Assembly: GCA_030828265.1 (NCBI GenBank)
Contig: JAURCW010000030.1
Coordinates: 1 to 9,931, forward strand
DNA length: 9,931 nucleotides
DNA from: Burkholderiales bacterium
GTDB lineage: Bacteria > Pseudomonadota > Gammaproteobacteria > Burkholderiales > Burkholderiaceae_A
Direction of reading: 5' to 3'
The translations under genes were made by a program, and so were the position numbers. The notes under the pieces are model-generated. The model was not told the origin of the DNA and searched no databases. It was given only the letters and a program-made list of their open reading frames with translations. Below are positions 1-6,950 of the stretch, piece after piece; position 1 is the stretch's first letter; each line of letters opens with the position of its first letter.

Positions 1-179
1 GCAATACTACCTAGAGAGACCAGACCGGTGGCAACGAAAACCGAGCTGGGGCAAGAGTCGCGCACAGGCCAGGCAAGTTCAATGGCTTCAAGATCCTCAA
101 GAACAGACAAGGCACCAAGGGCCTCGACTTTCCAATGCGAGCGATGGACTTTAACTTGTTCTGTGTGACTGCGGTTCAT
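1..179 (-). CDS. Partial unknown gene, N-terminal 59 codons, leaves left edge
   Basis: This is an open minus-strand frame starting at the ATG at 179-177 and remaining open to the window edge. It begins MNRSHTEQVKVHRSHW and ends in a stretch rich in small and hydrophobic residues (FVATGLVSLGSI). I do not recognise the family. The gene is believed because it starts 7 bases after the stop of the PAS-like membrane protein (TAA at 189-187), has an AAGG ribosome-binding core (187-184) 4 bases before the ATG, and continues the direction of four packed upstream genes. The visible part has no clear signal peptide. It could be the effector for the upstream PAS protein, which has no output domain of its own, but that is only a positional guess. 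The plus strand here also has an open frame (see rejected items), so coding on this strand is likely rather than certain. Confidence 0.55.
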   Translation of the reverse strand, partial: MNRSHTEQVKVHRSHWKVEALGALSVLEDLEAIELAWPVRDSCPSSVFVATGLVSLGSI

Positions 180-186
180 AAGACCT

Positions 187-1674
187 TTAGTCTATCCGAT
201 GAACCTGATTCCTCGCATTAGCCTCGGAGGTTAACCGAGCAATCACATAATAGCTGGGGCTGCCATCGGGGCCGATAAGAAGTTGCACGGTCACTTTCAT
301 TTCTCTGCCGGCCTGGTCCACAAGCAGGTGGGTGACATGATGTTCTTGGGCGACTTTTTCCTCGAGTGCAAGTACATCGCTCACCCGATTGGTGAAGCTC
401 CTTAAACGGTCCCAAATTAATCCAGATGCAAAGTAGGAGTCGTAGTGACTGAATATGCTCTCCCAGCCTTTTGAGATCGTCAGAATAGAGAACTTTGAGT
501 TCAAGAGGCAAGAGCCGGATCCAGGGGAATCGACACGGCTTGTTATAAGCCAATGACCAAGTTGAGTGGTATCGAGGTTTTCTCGATGTAATAGCAACAT
601 CTGGCTCAGGTCACTAACACCTGGCGTTTGAATAGGCTCAAGGCGGAATAGTCCAACCGATAGGTTCGGGTGGAGGAAAAGTGCCATGGTTCGGCTGGCC
701 CCGATCGGAACAATTGAGAGAAAAATGGCATCCAGCGGCTTACGAGTGAGTCTTGCATCGCTTAAGAGAGTTCGGGCCAGGCCGTTTGCATAGACGAGCT
801 CTTGATCGGCGCGACTGACTAGGAGGATTGGTGTGGGCAGATGAAATAGAGCCTGGGCAGTCATTTGATAAGGCGCGATGATCTGATTGCTTTCTGCGAC
901 CAAGGCCTCATCAATGTGTTTGTTCAGGAAGCATAGGTGTTGCTTCTCAAGGCGAAGAAGTAAGTATGTAAGTAACAGTTTTGCAAGCAGCCAGCTGATG
1001 AAGAGGAAAGGCAGCCAAGGCTCAATGGGACTTGGCGCACCGAGGAGGCTTTTAAGTTGCGCGTAGTCTTGGGCCGGAAGGCCTGTAATCCAGTGATCAA
1101 GACGGATGGTTGAAATGTGTAAGCCAGAGAGTAGTAAAAAGTATGCAAAGGCAGTCATGCCAAGTACGACTCGTAATTGACCTGTCCTGGCTGGCATGGC
1201 ACTGGCGGTGCTTTTGGGTGGGCTGTTAATAAGTTCAAAGGCCAACACCATAGTAGCCACCGTAAGGGCCAGCAGCCCAACAGCAGCAGCTAGGGCTGCG
1301 TGGCCTTGGTGAATAAGGAGCAGTTGCAGCATCACCAGGCCGAGCCAGGCAGCTAGCGAGAGAATCAGCCCTAGGCGAAGGCCGGGTCCCACGACCTTGC
1401 TAACTCCTAGGCTTAGAATCATGAAAGCTAGAAACTCGAAAGACAGTAGGGCTGTAGTCGATGGAATAGGAAGACCTATCGCTACGCTTGTATCCAATTG
1501 GATGGCCAGGTAAGCGGGGATGATCAGGCCAAGCAGGGTCCACAGGGTTAACACGCCAAGCGATTTCACCACTGTTTTGCGCAGTGGCCCATCCAAATAA
1601 GGCCTTAGTTCAAAGTAGGCCCCCGCGCACTGAAATATAAAGATACAAATAAAAAAACCAAGAACGAGAATCAT
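187..1674 (-). CDS. Seven-TM membrane protein with two PAS-like regions, no output domain
   Basis: The 495-residue protein starts at the ATG at 1674, which overlaps the previous gene's TGA as ATGA and has AAGGG (1687-1683) 8 bases upstream. The frame extends further upstream, but that extension lies inside the previous gene and is unlikely to be used. About seven hydrophobic segments are visible near residues 1-19, 36-59, 73-92, 100-121, 125-149, 169-187 and 219-241. A cytoplasmic helical linker (about 242-270) is followed by a PAS-like stretch from about 271, with the typical opening LPTPILLVSRADQELVYANG, and a second PAS-like region at about 388-485 ending in strands such as VTVQLLIGPDG and SYYVIARL. 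The layout resembles sensory histidine kinases or diguanylate cyclases, but the chain ends about 10 residues after the second PAS with no kinase, GGDEF, EAL or other output module. Its likely role is membrane-bound sensing or scaffolding within this operon. The PAS call is by pattern only. Confidence 0.72.
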   Translation of the reverse strand: MILVLGFFICIFIFQCAGAYFELRPYLDGPLRKTVVKSLGVLTLWTLLGLIIPAYLAIQLDTSVAIGLPIPSTTALLSFEFLAFMILSLGVSKVVGPGLRLGLILSLAAWLGLVMLQLLLIHQGHAALAAAVGLLALTVATMVLAFELINSPPKSTASAMPARTGQLRVVLGMTAFAYFLLLSGLHISTIRLDHWITGLPAQDYAQLKSLLGAPSPIEPWLPFLFISWLLAKLLLTYLLLRLEKQHLCFLNKHIDEALVAESNQIIAPYQMTAQALFHLPTPILLVSRADQELVYANGLARTLLSDARLTRKPLDAIFLSIVPIGASRTMALFLHPNLSVGLFRLEPIQTPGVSDLSQMLLLHRENLDTTQLGHWLITSRVDSPGSGSCLLNSKFSILTISKGWESIFSHYDSYFASGLIWDRLRSFTNRVSDVLALEEKVAQEHHVTHLLVDQAGREMKVTVQLLIGPDGSPSYYVIARLTSEANARNQVHRID

Positions 1675-2327
1675 GGCCTCAACCCTTGGCTTTGAGTGAC
1701 AGCTTCGAGTTTGAGGATTGTGACGGCCGGGTTTCCCGCGGAAATGGCTAGGCCTAAGATGGGTCGGGCGGATGGGTATGGAATGACCGGTTTGTCGAGC
1801 CAGAAGAAAATACTTGGCTGTCCCCAGGCTGACCATCGACCAATGCAATGTCCGTTAATCTCGGTGCTCAGGCAGCCACCTATTTCCGGGGTGACTGGGA
1901 GTTGAAATCCCTTAGGGCTTCCCAAACCAGAAATCCAGCGAATAGTCTCTCCGACCGGGCCCGCGAGCTGCTTAATAATCGCTAAGCTCTCTTCGGGGGT
2001 TTGCGAGTCAGGCAGTAGTGAATGACCGGGCTGCTTGAAGCAAAGCCAGATCCATCGTCGACAAGGCGAGGACCTGACTTCAAGCTCGTAGGGCAGCGAG
2101 GAAATGAGAGGCTGCCAGAGCCTCGAACACCTTAGTTCAGTCGAGTTCTCCGTTTGACAGGAGATTCCTCGAGCAAGGAGCATCTTTCGAATAGTTTGAA
2201 GACTGAACTCGGCTACTCCTTGAGGCCGATCAGGGTGGGTCGCCGCGATGCCAAGGTAATAGAGGCGCTCGAAGAAGTCGAGATCGTTAGCTGAAGCGTG
2301 CGCCGCGGCTTGAGTAGTGGTCGGCAT
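1671..2327 (-). CDS. Unknown soluble protein, 218 residues
   Basis: I do not recognise this protein. It begins MPTTTQAAAHASANDLDFFE, and this ATG is the only reasonable start because the next methionine is at residue 49 and no GTG or TTG occurs in between. It has no signal peptide and no membrane segment. The middle contains many aromatic residues (WIWLCF near 92-97, RWSAWGQ near 164-170, IFFWLDKP near 173-180) and six cysteines (57, 67, 89, 96, 152, 161), without a recognisable metal-binding spacing. The alternating hydrophobic C-terminus suggests a mixed alpha/beta fold. Its start lies 41 bases inside the end of the two-TM gene, and its TGA overlaps the next gene's ATG as ATGA, so it is probably translated in coupling with both neighbours. 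The cysteines argue for a cytoplasmic location, but this is inference. Confidence 0.7.
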   Translation of the reverse strand: MPTTTQAAAHASANDLDFFERLYYLGIAATHPDRPQGVAEFSLQTIRKMLLARGISCQTENSTELRCSRLWQPLISSLPYELEVRSSPCRRWIWLCFKQPGHSLLPDSQTPEESLAIIKQLAGPVGETIRWISGLGSPKGFQLPVTPEIGGCLSTEINGHCIGRWSAWGQPSIFFWLDKPVIPYPSARPILGLAISAGNPAVTILKLEAVTQSQGLRP

Positions 2328-3189
2328 TGAGCTGCGTCAGTTGTTCAGAGATCTCGGCCTGCGAGGATTTAAGATTTCGAAGAAGGCGATCAAGCGACGC
2401 CATCGCCAAATGAGCCTCGGTAACGTCGTCCACTGCCTCGAGTGACGGATGCGTAAGCGCAAGATTCAAGGTGGAGCGCTGCAGCCGCTCGAGTGCGGTC
2501 TCAGCCTCGTTGATACAGCGTTGAGATGTATCCAAGGATGCTTGCATGGAGCCTAGAGCGCCTGCCGTCTGCCGAGCTGATCGTGCAGATACTCCAGGTT
2601 TATCGCGAACCACTCTGCCTTTCGCAGGCGTGGCGGCGTCGCGTTGTTCGGTGGGTGGCGCGGTACATCCAAAGCGCCAGTCCCTTTGTTTTCCCACCGT
2701 CGTCGGGCTGTTCTGTTCAGGCTCACTCGAAGCTCGGCTGAGGTTATTACCGAACGACGCAACCGGCTCTTCTTCTCGTGGATTCCAGAAAGACCGAGAC
2801 TGTGCCGGGTGAACAGGGCCCTCTTCGGCTTGGTCTCCCTTTCGACCCCAAAGGGCCATGAGGCCGAGAAAAACGGCGAAGATGACCGCCGCGAGGCCAG
2901 CCATAAGGCTAAGGTAGTAAGCCGGTAGACCCTGCTTCGCAAACTCACGAACCTCAGGGTCGAGAAGGCCCTCGCGAACGCCCCACTTACCCGCAAGACG
3001 CGCTTGCTCCCAAAGCCATTGATAGATCTGAAACTGACCTGGGGTCATCTGTCCAAGGTCGGCGGCCAGTCGTGGAGGAAGAAGGTGAACCTGAGCGTAG
3101 GCCGCGTAAAGGGTTGCTAGTAGCAACAGCCCCCCACAGAAAAGAAAGAAACGGACTAACCGCTCGAACGGTCGTTTTTGCACGATCAT
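2287..3189 (-). CDS. Two-TM membrane protein with helical cytoplasmic C-terminus, unknown
   Basis: This 300-residue protein belongs to no family I can name. A basic N-terminus (MIVQKRPFERLVR) precedes membrane segment 1 (about 11-31). A stretch of about 60 residues, probably periplasmic, follows (32-90), then membrane segment 2 (about 91-114) and RK, giving an N-in/C-in topology. Residues 115-210 are polar and low in order (many P, S, E, R, Q). Residues 211-290 are strongly helical, with heptad-like leucines (ALERLQRSTLNLAL, SLDRLLRNLKSSQAEISEQL), suggesting a coiled coil or helical bundle for partner binding. The architecture recalls membrane-anchored scaffold or chemosensory-like adaptor proteins, but I see no conserved signalling motif. 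There is no Shine-Dalgarno sequence before the ATG at 3189; instead a large hairpin (3191-3233) ends one base before it. The frame closes upstream at a TAA (3201-3199), so no earlier canonical start exists. Confidence 0.7.
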   Translation of the reverse strand: MIVQKRPFERLVRFFLFCGGLLLLATLYAAYAQVHLLPPRLAADLGQMTPGQFQIYQWLWEQARLAGKWGVREGLLDPEVREFAKQGLPAYYLSLMAGLAAVIFAVFLGLMALWGRKGDQAEEGPVHPAQSRSFWNPREEEPVASFGNNLSRASSEPEQNSPTTVGKQRDWRFGCTAPPTEQRDAATPAKGRVVRDKPGVSARSARQTAGALGSMQASLDTSQRCINEAETALERLQRSTLNLALTHPSLEAVDDVTEAHLAMASLDRLLRNLKSSQAEISEQLTQLNADHYSSRGARFS

Positions 3190-3190
3190 C

Positions 3191-3233
3191 GCCAGAATTT
3201 AAACCAAAGTCATACTTTAGTCTATATTCTGGC
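3191..3233 (-). promoter_or_regulatory. 43-nt intercistronic hairpin filling the gap between two genes
   Basis: A near-perfect inverted repeat is centred on 3212. The arms 3191-3210 and 3214-3233 pair at 17 of 20 positions as DNA, with a 3-base loop; the outer 8 pairs are GCCAGAAT/ATTCTGGC and the inner 5 are AAAGT/ACTTT. Of the three mismatches, two (3202/3222 and 3205/3219) become G-U pairs in minus-strand RNA, giving 19 of 20, while in plus-strand RNA they would be A-C and stay unpaired. This points to an RNA structure in the operon transcript. It begins immediately after the TGA of the 117-residue gene and ends one base before the ATG of the two-TM gene. There is no U-run after it, so it is not a normal intrinsic terminator. 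It probably controls translation of the downstream gene, for example by coupling it to upstream translation, or it sets mRNA processing or stability. Confidence 0.75.
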
Positions 3234-3587
3234 TCAGAGTAGCTCTTCCTCTGGAAAATAGACTTCATCGCCCCAGACAGCCTGTGTCACGTCTCCATTT
3301 CGGGTGGTCAGGATGACGATGTGGTTTGCCTCGGGCTGAGGCGGACTGGGCTGTTGGGCTCGTCGCACCTTCTTAATCTGCCTTACTGGTTCAAGGATCT
3401 CGCCGGCATCCCAAGGCTCATTAACGATGACAGCGAGCCCCATGATGTAACCCAACCTGGGTCCTTCTGCCCCATCGCTTTCAGAGGCTGGCCACTGGGC
3501 CTGGAAGTCTTTGTTCGAGACAATACGTAAGACGAGGCTCTTTGAAAGCTGAAAGACTTTTCCTTGCCGCACCAAATTGAGCTTCAT
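3234..3587 (-). CDS. Unknown small soluble protein, 117 residues
   Basis: This is the first gene of the unknown operon. The protein starts MKLNLVRQGKVFQLSKS, has no signal peptide or membrane segment, and appears strand-rich: VLRIVSNKDFQAQW (about 19-32), GYIMGLAVIVNEPW (about 47-59), NHIVILTTRNGDVTQAVWGDEVYF (about 88-111), and an acidic end, PEEELL. A basic, proline-rich linker (about 70-87) separates two halves. I do not recognise a family. The start is the first ATG in the frame but has no good Shine-Dalgarno sequence. The gene begins 37 bases after the stop of the mandelate racemase-like gene on the same strand, so it could be transcribed by read-through. A weak -10-like GATAAA about 20 bases upstream of the ATG has no convincing -35. 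Its coding status rests on position, frame length and the precise fit of the hairpin after its stop. Confidence 0.6.
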   Translation of the reverse strand: MKLNLVRQGKVFQLSKSLVLRIVSNKDFQAQWPASESDGAEGPRLGYIMGLAVIVNEPWDAGEILEPVRQIKKVRRAQQPSPPQPEANHIVILTTRNGDVTQAVWGDEVYFPEEELL

Positions 3588-3624
3588 GCTGGGTTTTTAG
3601 TGCTCTTTATCAAGCAGAGTGTGG

Positions 3625-4758
3625 CTAACGAAGAACGGACCAGGCTGAGCTTCCTGCGTATTTTTTTATAGCGTCTTCATCAAAATCAAAGCCAAGGCCT
3701 GGTGCTTGACGTAATTGCACATAGCCGTCTTTAAAGGCAAGCTGGTTTGTAATGAGTCGACGGAAGTTGAGCACCTGGTCGTCAAGGAAGAACTCAACAA
3801 AGCGGGCATTGGGTGTCGCGGCAACTAGGGGTGCGTGAAGGTCGTGGAACCAGTGCGGACTTACGGTGATACCGCGGCTGTCGGCATGTGCGGCAATCTT
3901 TCGCCATTCAGAAACACCACCACAGACGGCCGCATCGGCCTGCAGAATTTCTGCACCACCAGCGTCAATAAGTTCGCGAAAGCGCCAGCGCCCAACCTCC
4001 ACTTCGCCTGTTGCTACTGTTATGGTGGTGCGTTCGGCCAGGCGGGCGTGCAGGTCGATAGCGTCGGGCGAAAAGGGCTCTTCAATCCAGTAGGGGTTGT
4101 AGGGCTCAAACCGACGCATGTATTCAAGGGCGGTGGGGAGATCAGCCCATGCATTGTTTGCGTCAAGCATAAGGTAAACATCAGGCCCTACCGCATCACG
4201 GGCTGCGGCGATACGGGCCTCTTCCTCCCCAGGGCTTAGCCGCCCGGTTTTCATTTTTACTGCCTTGAAGCCCTGGTTGACATACCCTGCGAGCTCGTCA
4301 CCAAGGTGCTTAGGTGTCTTACCATCCAGGTAGTAGCCGCCGCTTGCATACGCAATAACCTGGTCGCGATGCAGGCTGCCGAGATAGTCGTGCAGAGGGA
4401 GCCCAACAGAGCGGGCGTTTAAGTCCCACAGGGCGGTATCCAGTATCGAGATACCTCGCATGACAACCCCAGACCGACCTTGCAACAATGCCTCTTGGTA
4501 CATGGACTGCCAGAGCGCCTCTGTTTGGTGGCTTTCTTTTCCTATGAGTGCAGGCCCGAGCAGGGCTTCCACAGACGATTTAAGAAGGCCACCGGCCTGG
4601 CTTCCAACGTAACAGAACCCAATGCCCTCCACGCCGTCCACACTGCGAACCTTTACGAGCCCGTAGTGACGGGCATGCACCGTACGGGTTGCAAACGAAG
4701 TGACCTTATCAAGAGGGACTTCAATGGCAGCAACAGCAATGGATTCGATGACCGGCAT
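3625..4758 (-). CDS. Mandelate racemase/muconate lactonizing-type enolase superfamily enzyme
   Basis: This 377-residue protein has the full length usual for the family. Enolase-superfamily members abstract the proton next to a carboxylate with Mg2+ help, giving racemisation or dehydration of hydroxy or sugar acids. An N-terminal capping domain (about 1-125) precedes a TIM barrel. Visible active-site residues match the mandelate racemase subgroup: a KxK pair (K168, K170), metal ligands D199 (MLDANNAW), E226 (WIEEP) and E252 (ATGE), an Asp-His dyad D275 (LQAD) and H302 (VSPHWFHDLH), and E322 (FVEFF). All key residues are present, so the enzyme should be active. This subgroup includes mandelate racemase and several sugar-acid dehydratases; I cannot tell which reaction applies. 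The start is supported by CAAGG (4769-4765) 6 bases upstream. It is 28 bases after the TRAP permease stop, so transport and catabolism of one substrate is the likely theme. Confidence 0.92.
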   Translation of the reverse strand: MPVIESIAVAAIEVPLDKVTSFATRTVHARHYGLVKVRSVDGVEGIGFCYVGSQAGGLLKSSVEALLGPALIGKESHQTEALWQSMYQEALLQGRSGVVMRGISILDTALWDLNARSVGLPLHDYLGSLHRDQVIAYASGGYYLDGKTPKHLGDELAGYVNQGFKAVKMKTGRLSPGEEEARIAAARDAVGPDVYLMLDANNAWADLPTALEYMRRFEPYNPYWIEEPFSPDAIDLHARLAERTTITVATGEVEVGRWRFRELIDAGGAEILQADAAVCGGVSEWRKIAAHADSRGITVSPHWFHDLHAPLVAATPNARFVEFFLDDQVLNFRRLITNQLAFKDGYVQLRQAPGLGFDFDEDAIKKYAGSSAWSVLR

Positions 4759-4786
4759 GGGTAACCTTGTGAGTGTTAGAAAAGAT

Positions 4787-6844
4787 TTAGCTTGCTCGAA
4801 TGGGCTCGTCAGGCGGTGCGTTGCGTCGCAGCCACTGCAGGACGATGGCCAGAACGAAGCCCGCTAACCCGGCTAGATCGGTTTCTTGACCTGGATAGGT
4901 AAGGGCGAGACCCGAGAAAATCATGATCCAGCGCTCAAGAAAAGTGGTCTTGCGAATGAACCAGCCCTGAAGCCCCCCTGCAAGACAAATAATGCCGAGT
5001 GCCGCGGTTGCTGCAACCAGTGCGATCGAATTCCAGTCAGCCTTCATAAGGTCTTCCATGGAGCCCATTAAAAGAAGTCCTAAGCCACTTGGATCAAGCA
5101 CAAACATGAAAGGCACCAGAATAGCCGGTGCAACGTATTTCCAACTCTGCAGCGTTGTACGGTAGGGATTGCCTTTACAAATCGCCGCGGCAGCAAAAGG
5201 TGAAAGTGCTGTTGGTGGTGAGACTTCAGAAAGCACGGCGTAGTAAAAAATAAACATATGGGCGGCGTAATCGGGGACACCAAGCTTAATAAGCGCTGGG
5301 GCCGCAATGACTGCACAAATAATATAGGAGGCTGTAACAGGTACAGCAAGCCCAACAATCCAGACAATAAGCGCCGTGTAAAGGGCCGTCAGGAAGAGGC
5401 TTCCTCCTGCAAGCTCAAGGACAATGCTTGAAAACTTGAGTCCAAGTCCAGTGAGTGTGACGACACCCACAATGAGCCCGGCGCCGGCGCAGACAGCAGC
5501 AATTCCAAGAACCTCCCGTGTACCTCCGGCAAGCGACTGAACGAGCTTCGATTCATAAAGGCCCTTAACAAGTGGCACGTGACCCTTGAAGATGCCCCAA
5601 GGAATGACAGCGCTCTCGGGTCTTAGCATGCTGGTGGCAGCCGAAAGTACTGTTGCCCAGAAGACGCTCAGAATGGGTGAGAAGCCCATGAGCATGAAGA
5701 CAACAATAGAGATCAGCGAAAAGAAGTGATACCAGTAACGCATGGCCAGCTTAAGGGCCGATTCCGTCTGGGTCTTTGCCGCGGTGACCATGCCAAATTT
5801 GCGGCTGTCGATTTCAACCATGACGAAAAGTCCAAGGTAGTAAAGCACCGTGGGAATGGTTGCCATCACCAGTACGTCAAGGTAGGAGCGACCTAGAAAA
5901 TCTGCAATAAGGAATGCTGCAGCACCAAGAACAGGCGGTGAAATAATAGCGCCCAAGCCACCCGCTGCAAGAAGACCACCCGCAGAGTTCTTCTCATAGC
6001 CCATGTCCTTCAACATCTTCCCAGCGACAGAGCCAACCGTCACTGTGGTGGCCACACCCGAGCCAGAGGGGCCGCCAAGAAGGAAGGAGGAGAGAACAAT
6101 GGTTCGACCCACATTCGAGGGTCGCCCTCCAAGCACCGAGAAGGACCAGTCAATGAAGAATTTGCCGGCACCGGTGTATTGCAAGAAGGCACCAAAAATG
6201 GTGAACAAAATAATCAGCGAGGAAGAGACGTCAACGGCTGAACCGTAGATTCCCTCCAGGGTCATGTACATATGGCCGACAAGCCGCTCAATCGAGTAAC
6301 CGCGATGTGTCCAGGGTTCTGGTAGGAAGTTTCCGAAGAGGGCGTAGGCAAGGAATAAAACAGTGATCGAAAGCAGAATGGGGCCATTGGTTCGCCGCAA
6401 AGCCTCGAGGATCGTAAGAACGACCCCAAGGCCAACAAGAAGGTCTACGGAGTTAGGTGCGGTATTGCGTTCTAGTAGGTCCTCGCCACCAGACCACAAG
6501 TAATAAATAGCAAAAAGTGAAAAGGCTGCGGCAAGCACGTCCCACCACATAATGCGATTCTTAAAGCGCAGGCTTACGGGAAAAATTAGAAAAACAAGCC
6601 CGGTTACCATGGCCACATGCAAGGGCCGTAGGGTTGAGGCGGGAATAATTCCGTAGGCTGCGTAGAGGTGCACAAAGGACATACCGAGTAGTGCCAAAGT
6701 GATAAGCACCCCAACCCATCCAGAAAACTTGCTTTGTGTGCCTTCCTCTTCCTCGATCAACTTGTCGAGTTTTTTCTGAAGTTCGTCGTCAACCTGGCCA
6801 TCAAGGCCAGGATTGGAATTTTGGGGAGCGGAGGGTGCTGTCAT
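4787..6844 (-). CDS. TRAP transporter fused permease (4TM/12TM type)
   Basis: This 685-residue inner-membrane protein is the single-chain TRAP permease that works with TAXI receptors to take up organic acids, driven by an ion gradient. A charged cytoplasmic N-terminus (ELQKKLDKLIEEEEG, about 21-35) leads into the small DctQ-like membrane part (about 44-170). The large DctM-like part follows from about residue 195, with the typical motif LLGGPSGSGVATTVTVGS (255-272), then GYEKNSAGGLLAAGGLGAI (282-300) followed by ISPP. A second conserved region near SEVSPPTALSPFAAAAICKGNPY lies in the C-terminal half. Additional hydrophobic segments follow to the end. Length is normal for fused permeases. It lies 106 bases after the TAXI receptor gene, with a strong stem-loop between them, which would lower permease expression relative to the receptor. 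The Shine-Dalgarno sequence is weak (AAGAG well upstream of the ATG). Confidence 0.95.
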   Translation of the reverse strand: MTAPSAPQNSNPGLDGQVDDELQKKLDKLIEEEEGTQSKFSGWVGVLITLALLGMSFVHLYAAYGIIPASTLRPLHVAMVTGLVFLIFPVSLRFKNRIMWWDVLAAAFSLFAIYYLWSGGEDLLERNTAPNSVDLLVGLGVVLTILEALRRTNGPILLSITVLFLAYALFGNFLPEPWTHRGYSIERLVGHMYMTLEGIYGSAVDVSSSLIILFTIFGAFLQYTGAGKFFIDWSFSVLGGRPSNVGRTIVLSSFLLGGPSGSGVATTVTVGSVAGKMLKDMGYEKNSAGGLLAAGGLGAIISPPVLGAAAFLIADFLGRSYLDVLVMATIPTVLYYLGLFVMVEIDSRKFGMVTAAKTQTESALKLAMRYWYHFFSLISIVVFMLMGFSPILSVFWATVLSAATSMLRPESAVIPWGIFKGHVPLVKGLYESKLVQSLAGGTREVLGIAAVCAGAGLIVGVVTLTGLGLKFSSIVLELAGGSLFLTALYTALIVWIVGLAVPVTASYIICAVIAAPALIKLGVPDYAAHMFIFYYAVLSEVSPPTALSPFAAAAICKGNPYRTTLQSWKYVAPAILVPFMFVLDPSGLGLLLMGSMEDLMKADWNSIALVAATAALGIICLAGGLQGWFIRKTTFLERWIMIFSGLALTYPGQETDLAGLAGFVLAIVLQWLRRNAPPDEPIRAS

Positions 6845-6871
6845 TGGTCTATTTGATCTCTTAAGTACAAA

Positions 6872-6899
6872 ACGAAGACCCGCTTTCGCGGGTCTTCGT
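6872..6899 (-). terminator. Strong stem-loop between receptor and permease genes (attenuator/partial terminator)
   Basis: A perfect 12-base-pair inverted repeat is present: ACGAAGACCCGC (6872-6883), a 4-base loop, and GCGGGTCTTCGT (6888-6899). In minus-strand RNA the loop is GAAA, a GNRA-type tetraloop closed by C-G, and the stem runs directly into UUU (four U counting its last base) before GUAC. The U-run is short, so it is probably a partial terminator or a 3' stabilising structure. It lies about 50 bases after the TAXI receptor stop and 27 bases before the permease ATG. Structures here commonly let a transporter make more receptor than permease. Confidence 0.8.
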
Positions 6900-6950
6900 G
6901 TAAGGCATCCTCAGGCGGGATAAGCGCCAAGGAAAGAGCTAAAGCATTGA

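Noticed and set aside
144..224. Plus-strand frame reading MDFNLFCVTAVHKTFSLSDE, which resembles the start of a LysR-type regulator.
   Set aside because: It stops after 26 residues and has no helix-turn-helix continuation. The opposite strand carries a better supported gene start with a ribosome-binding site in line with the operon. It could be a regulator remnant, but the similarity is short enough to be chance.
187..1848. A longer 553-residue version of the PAS-like membrane protein starting at 1848.
   Set aside because: The extra 58 residues overlap the 218-residue gene, are rich in H, R, S and P, and look like a shadow frame; the ATGA start at 1674 has a good ribosome-binding site and begins with a membrane segment.
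2526..2996. Several open frames on both strands (for example 2526-2741, 2546-2812, 2644-2928 plus; 2553-2996 minus) inside the two-TM gene.
   Set aside because: They lie in its low-complexity, GC-rich linker region, have no ribosome-binding sites and no recognisable protein features, so they are treated as shadows.
185..3225. The 11-base word ATAGACTAAAG (minus strand) occurs just before two genes, at 195-185 and 3225-3215.
   Set aside because: Repeats of 11 bases are expected by chance many times in a 10 kb sequence, and the second copy is accounted for by the hairpin.
3191..3233. The intercistronic hairpin as a translational bypass element like that of phage T4 gene 60, or as an intrinsic terminator.
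   Set aside because: No matching take-off and landing codons are present at its edges, the downstream gene has its own ATG, and no U-run follows the stem.
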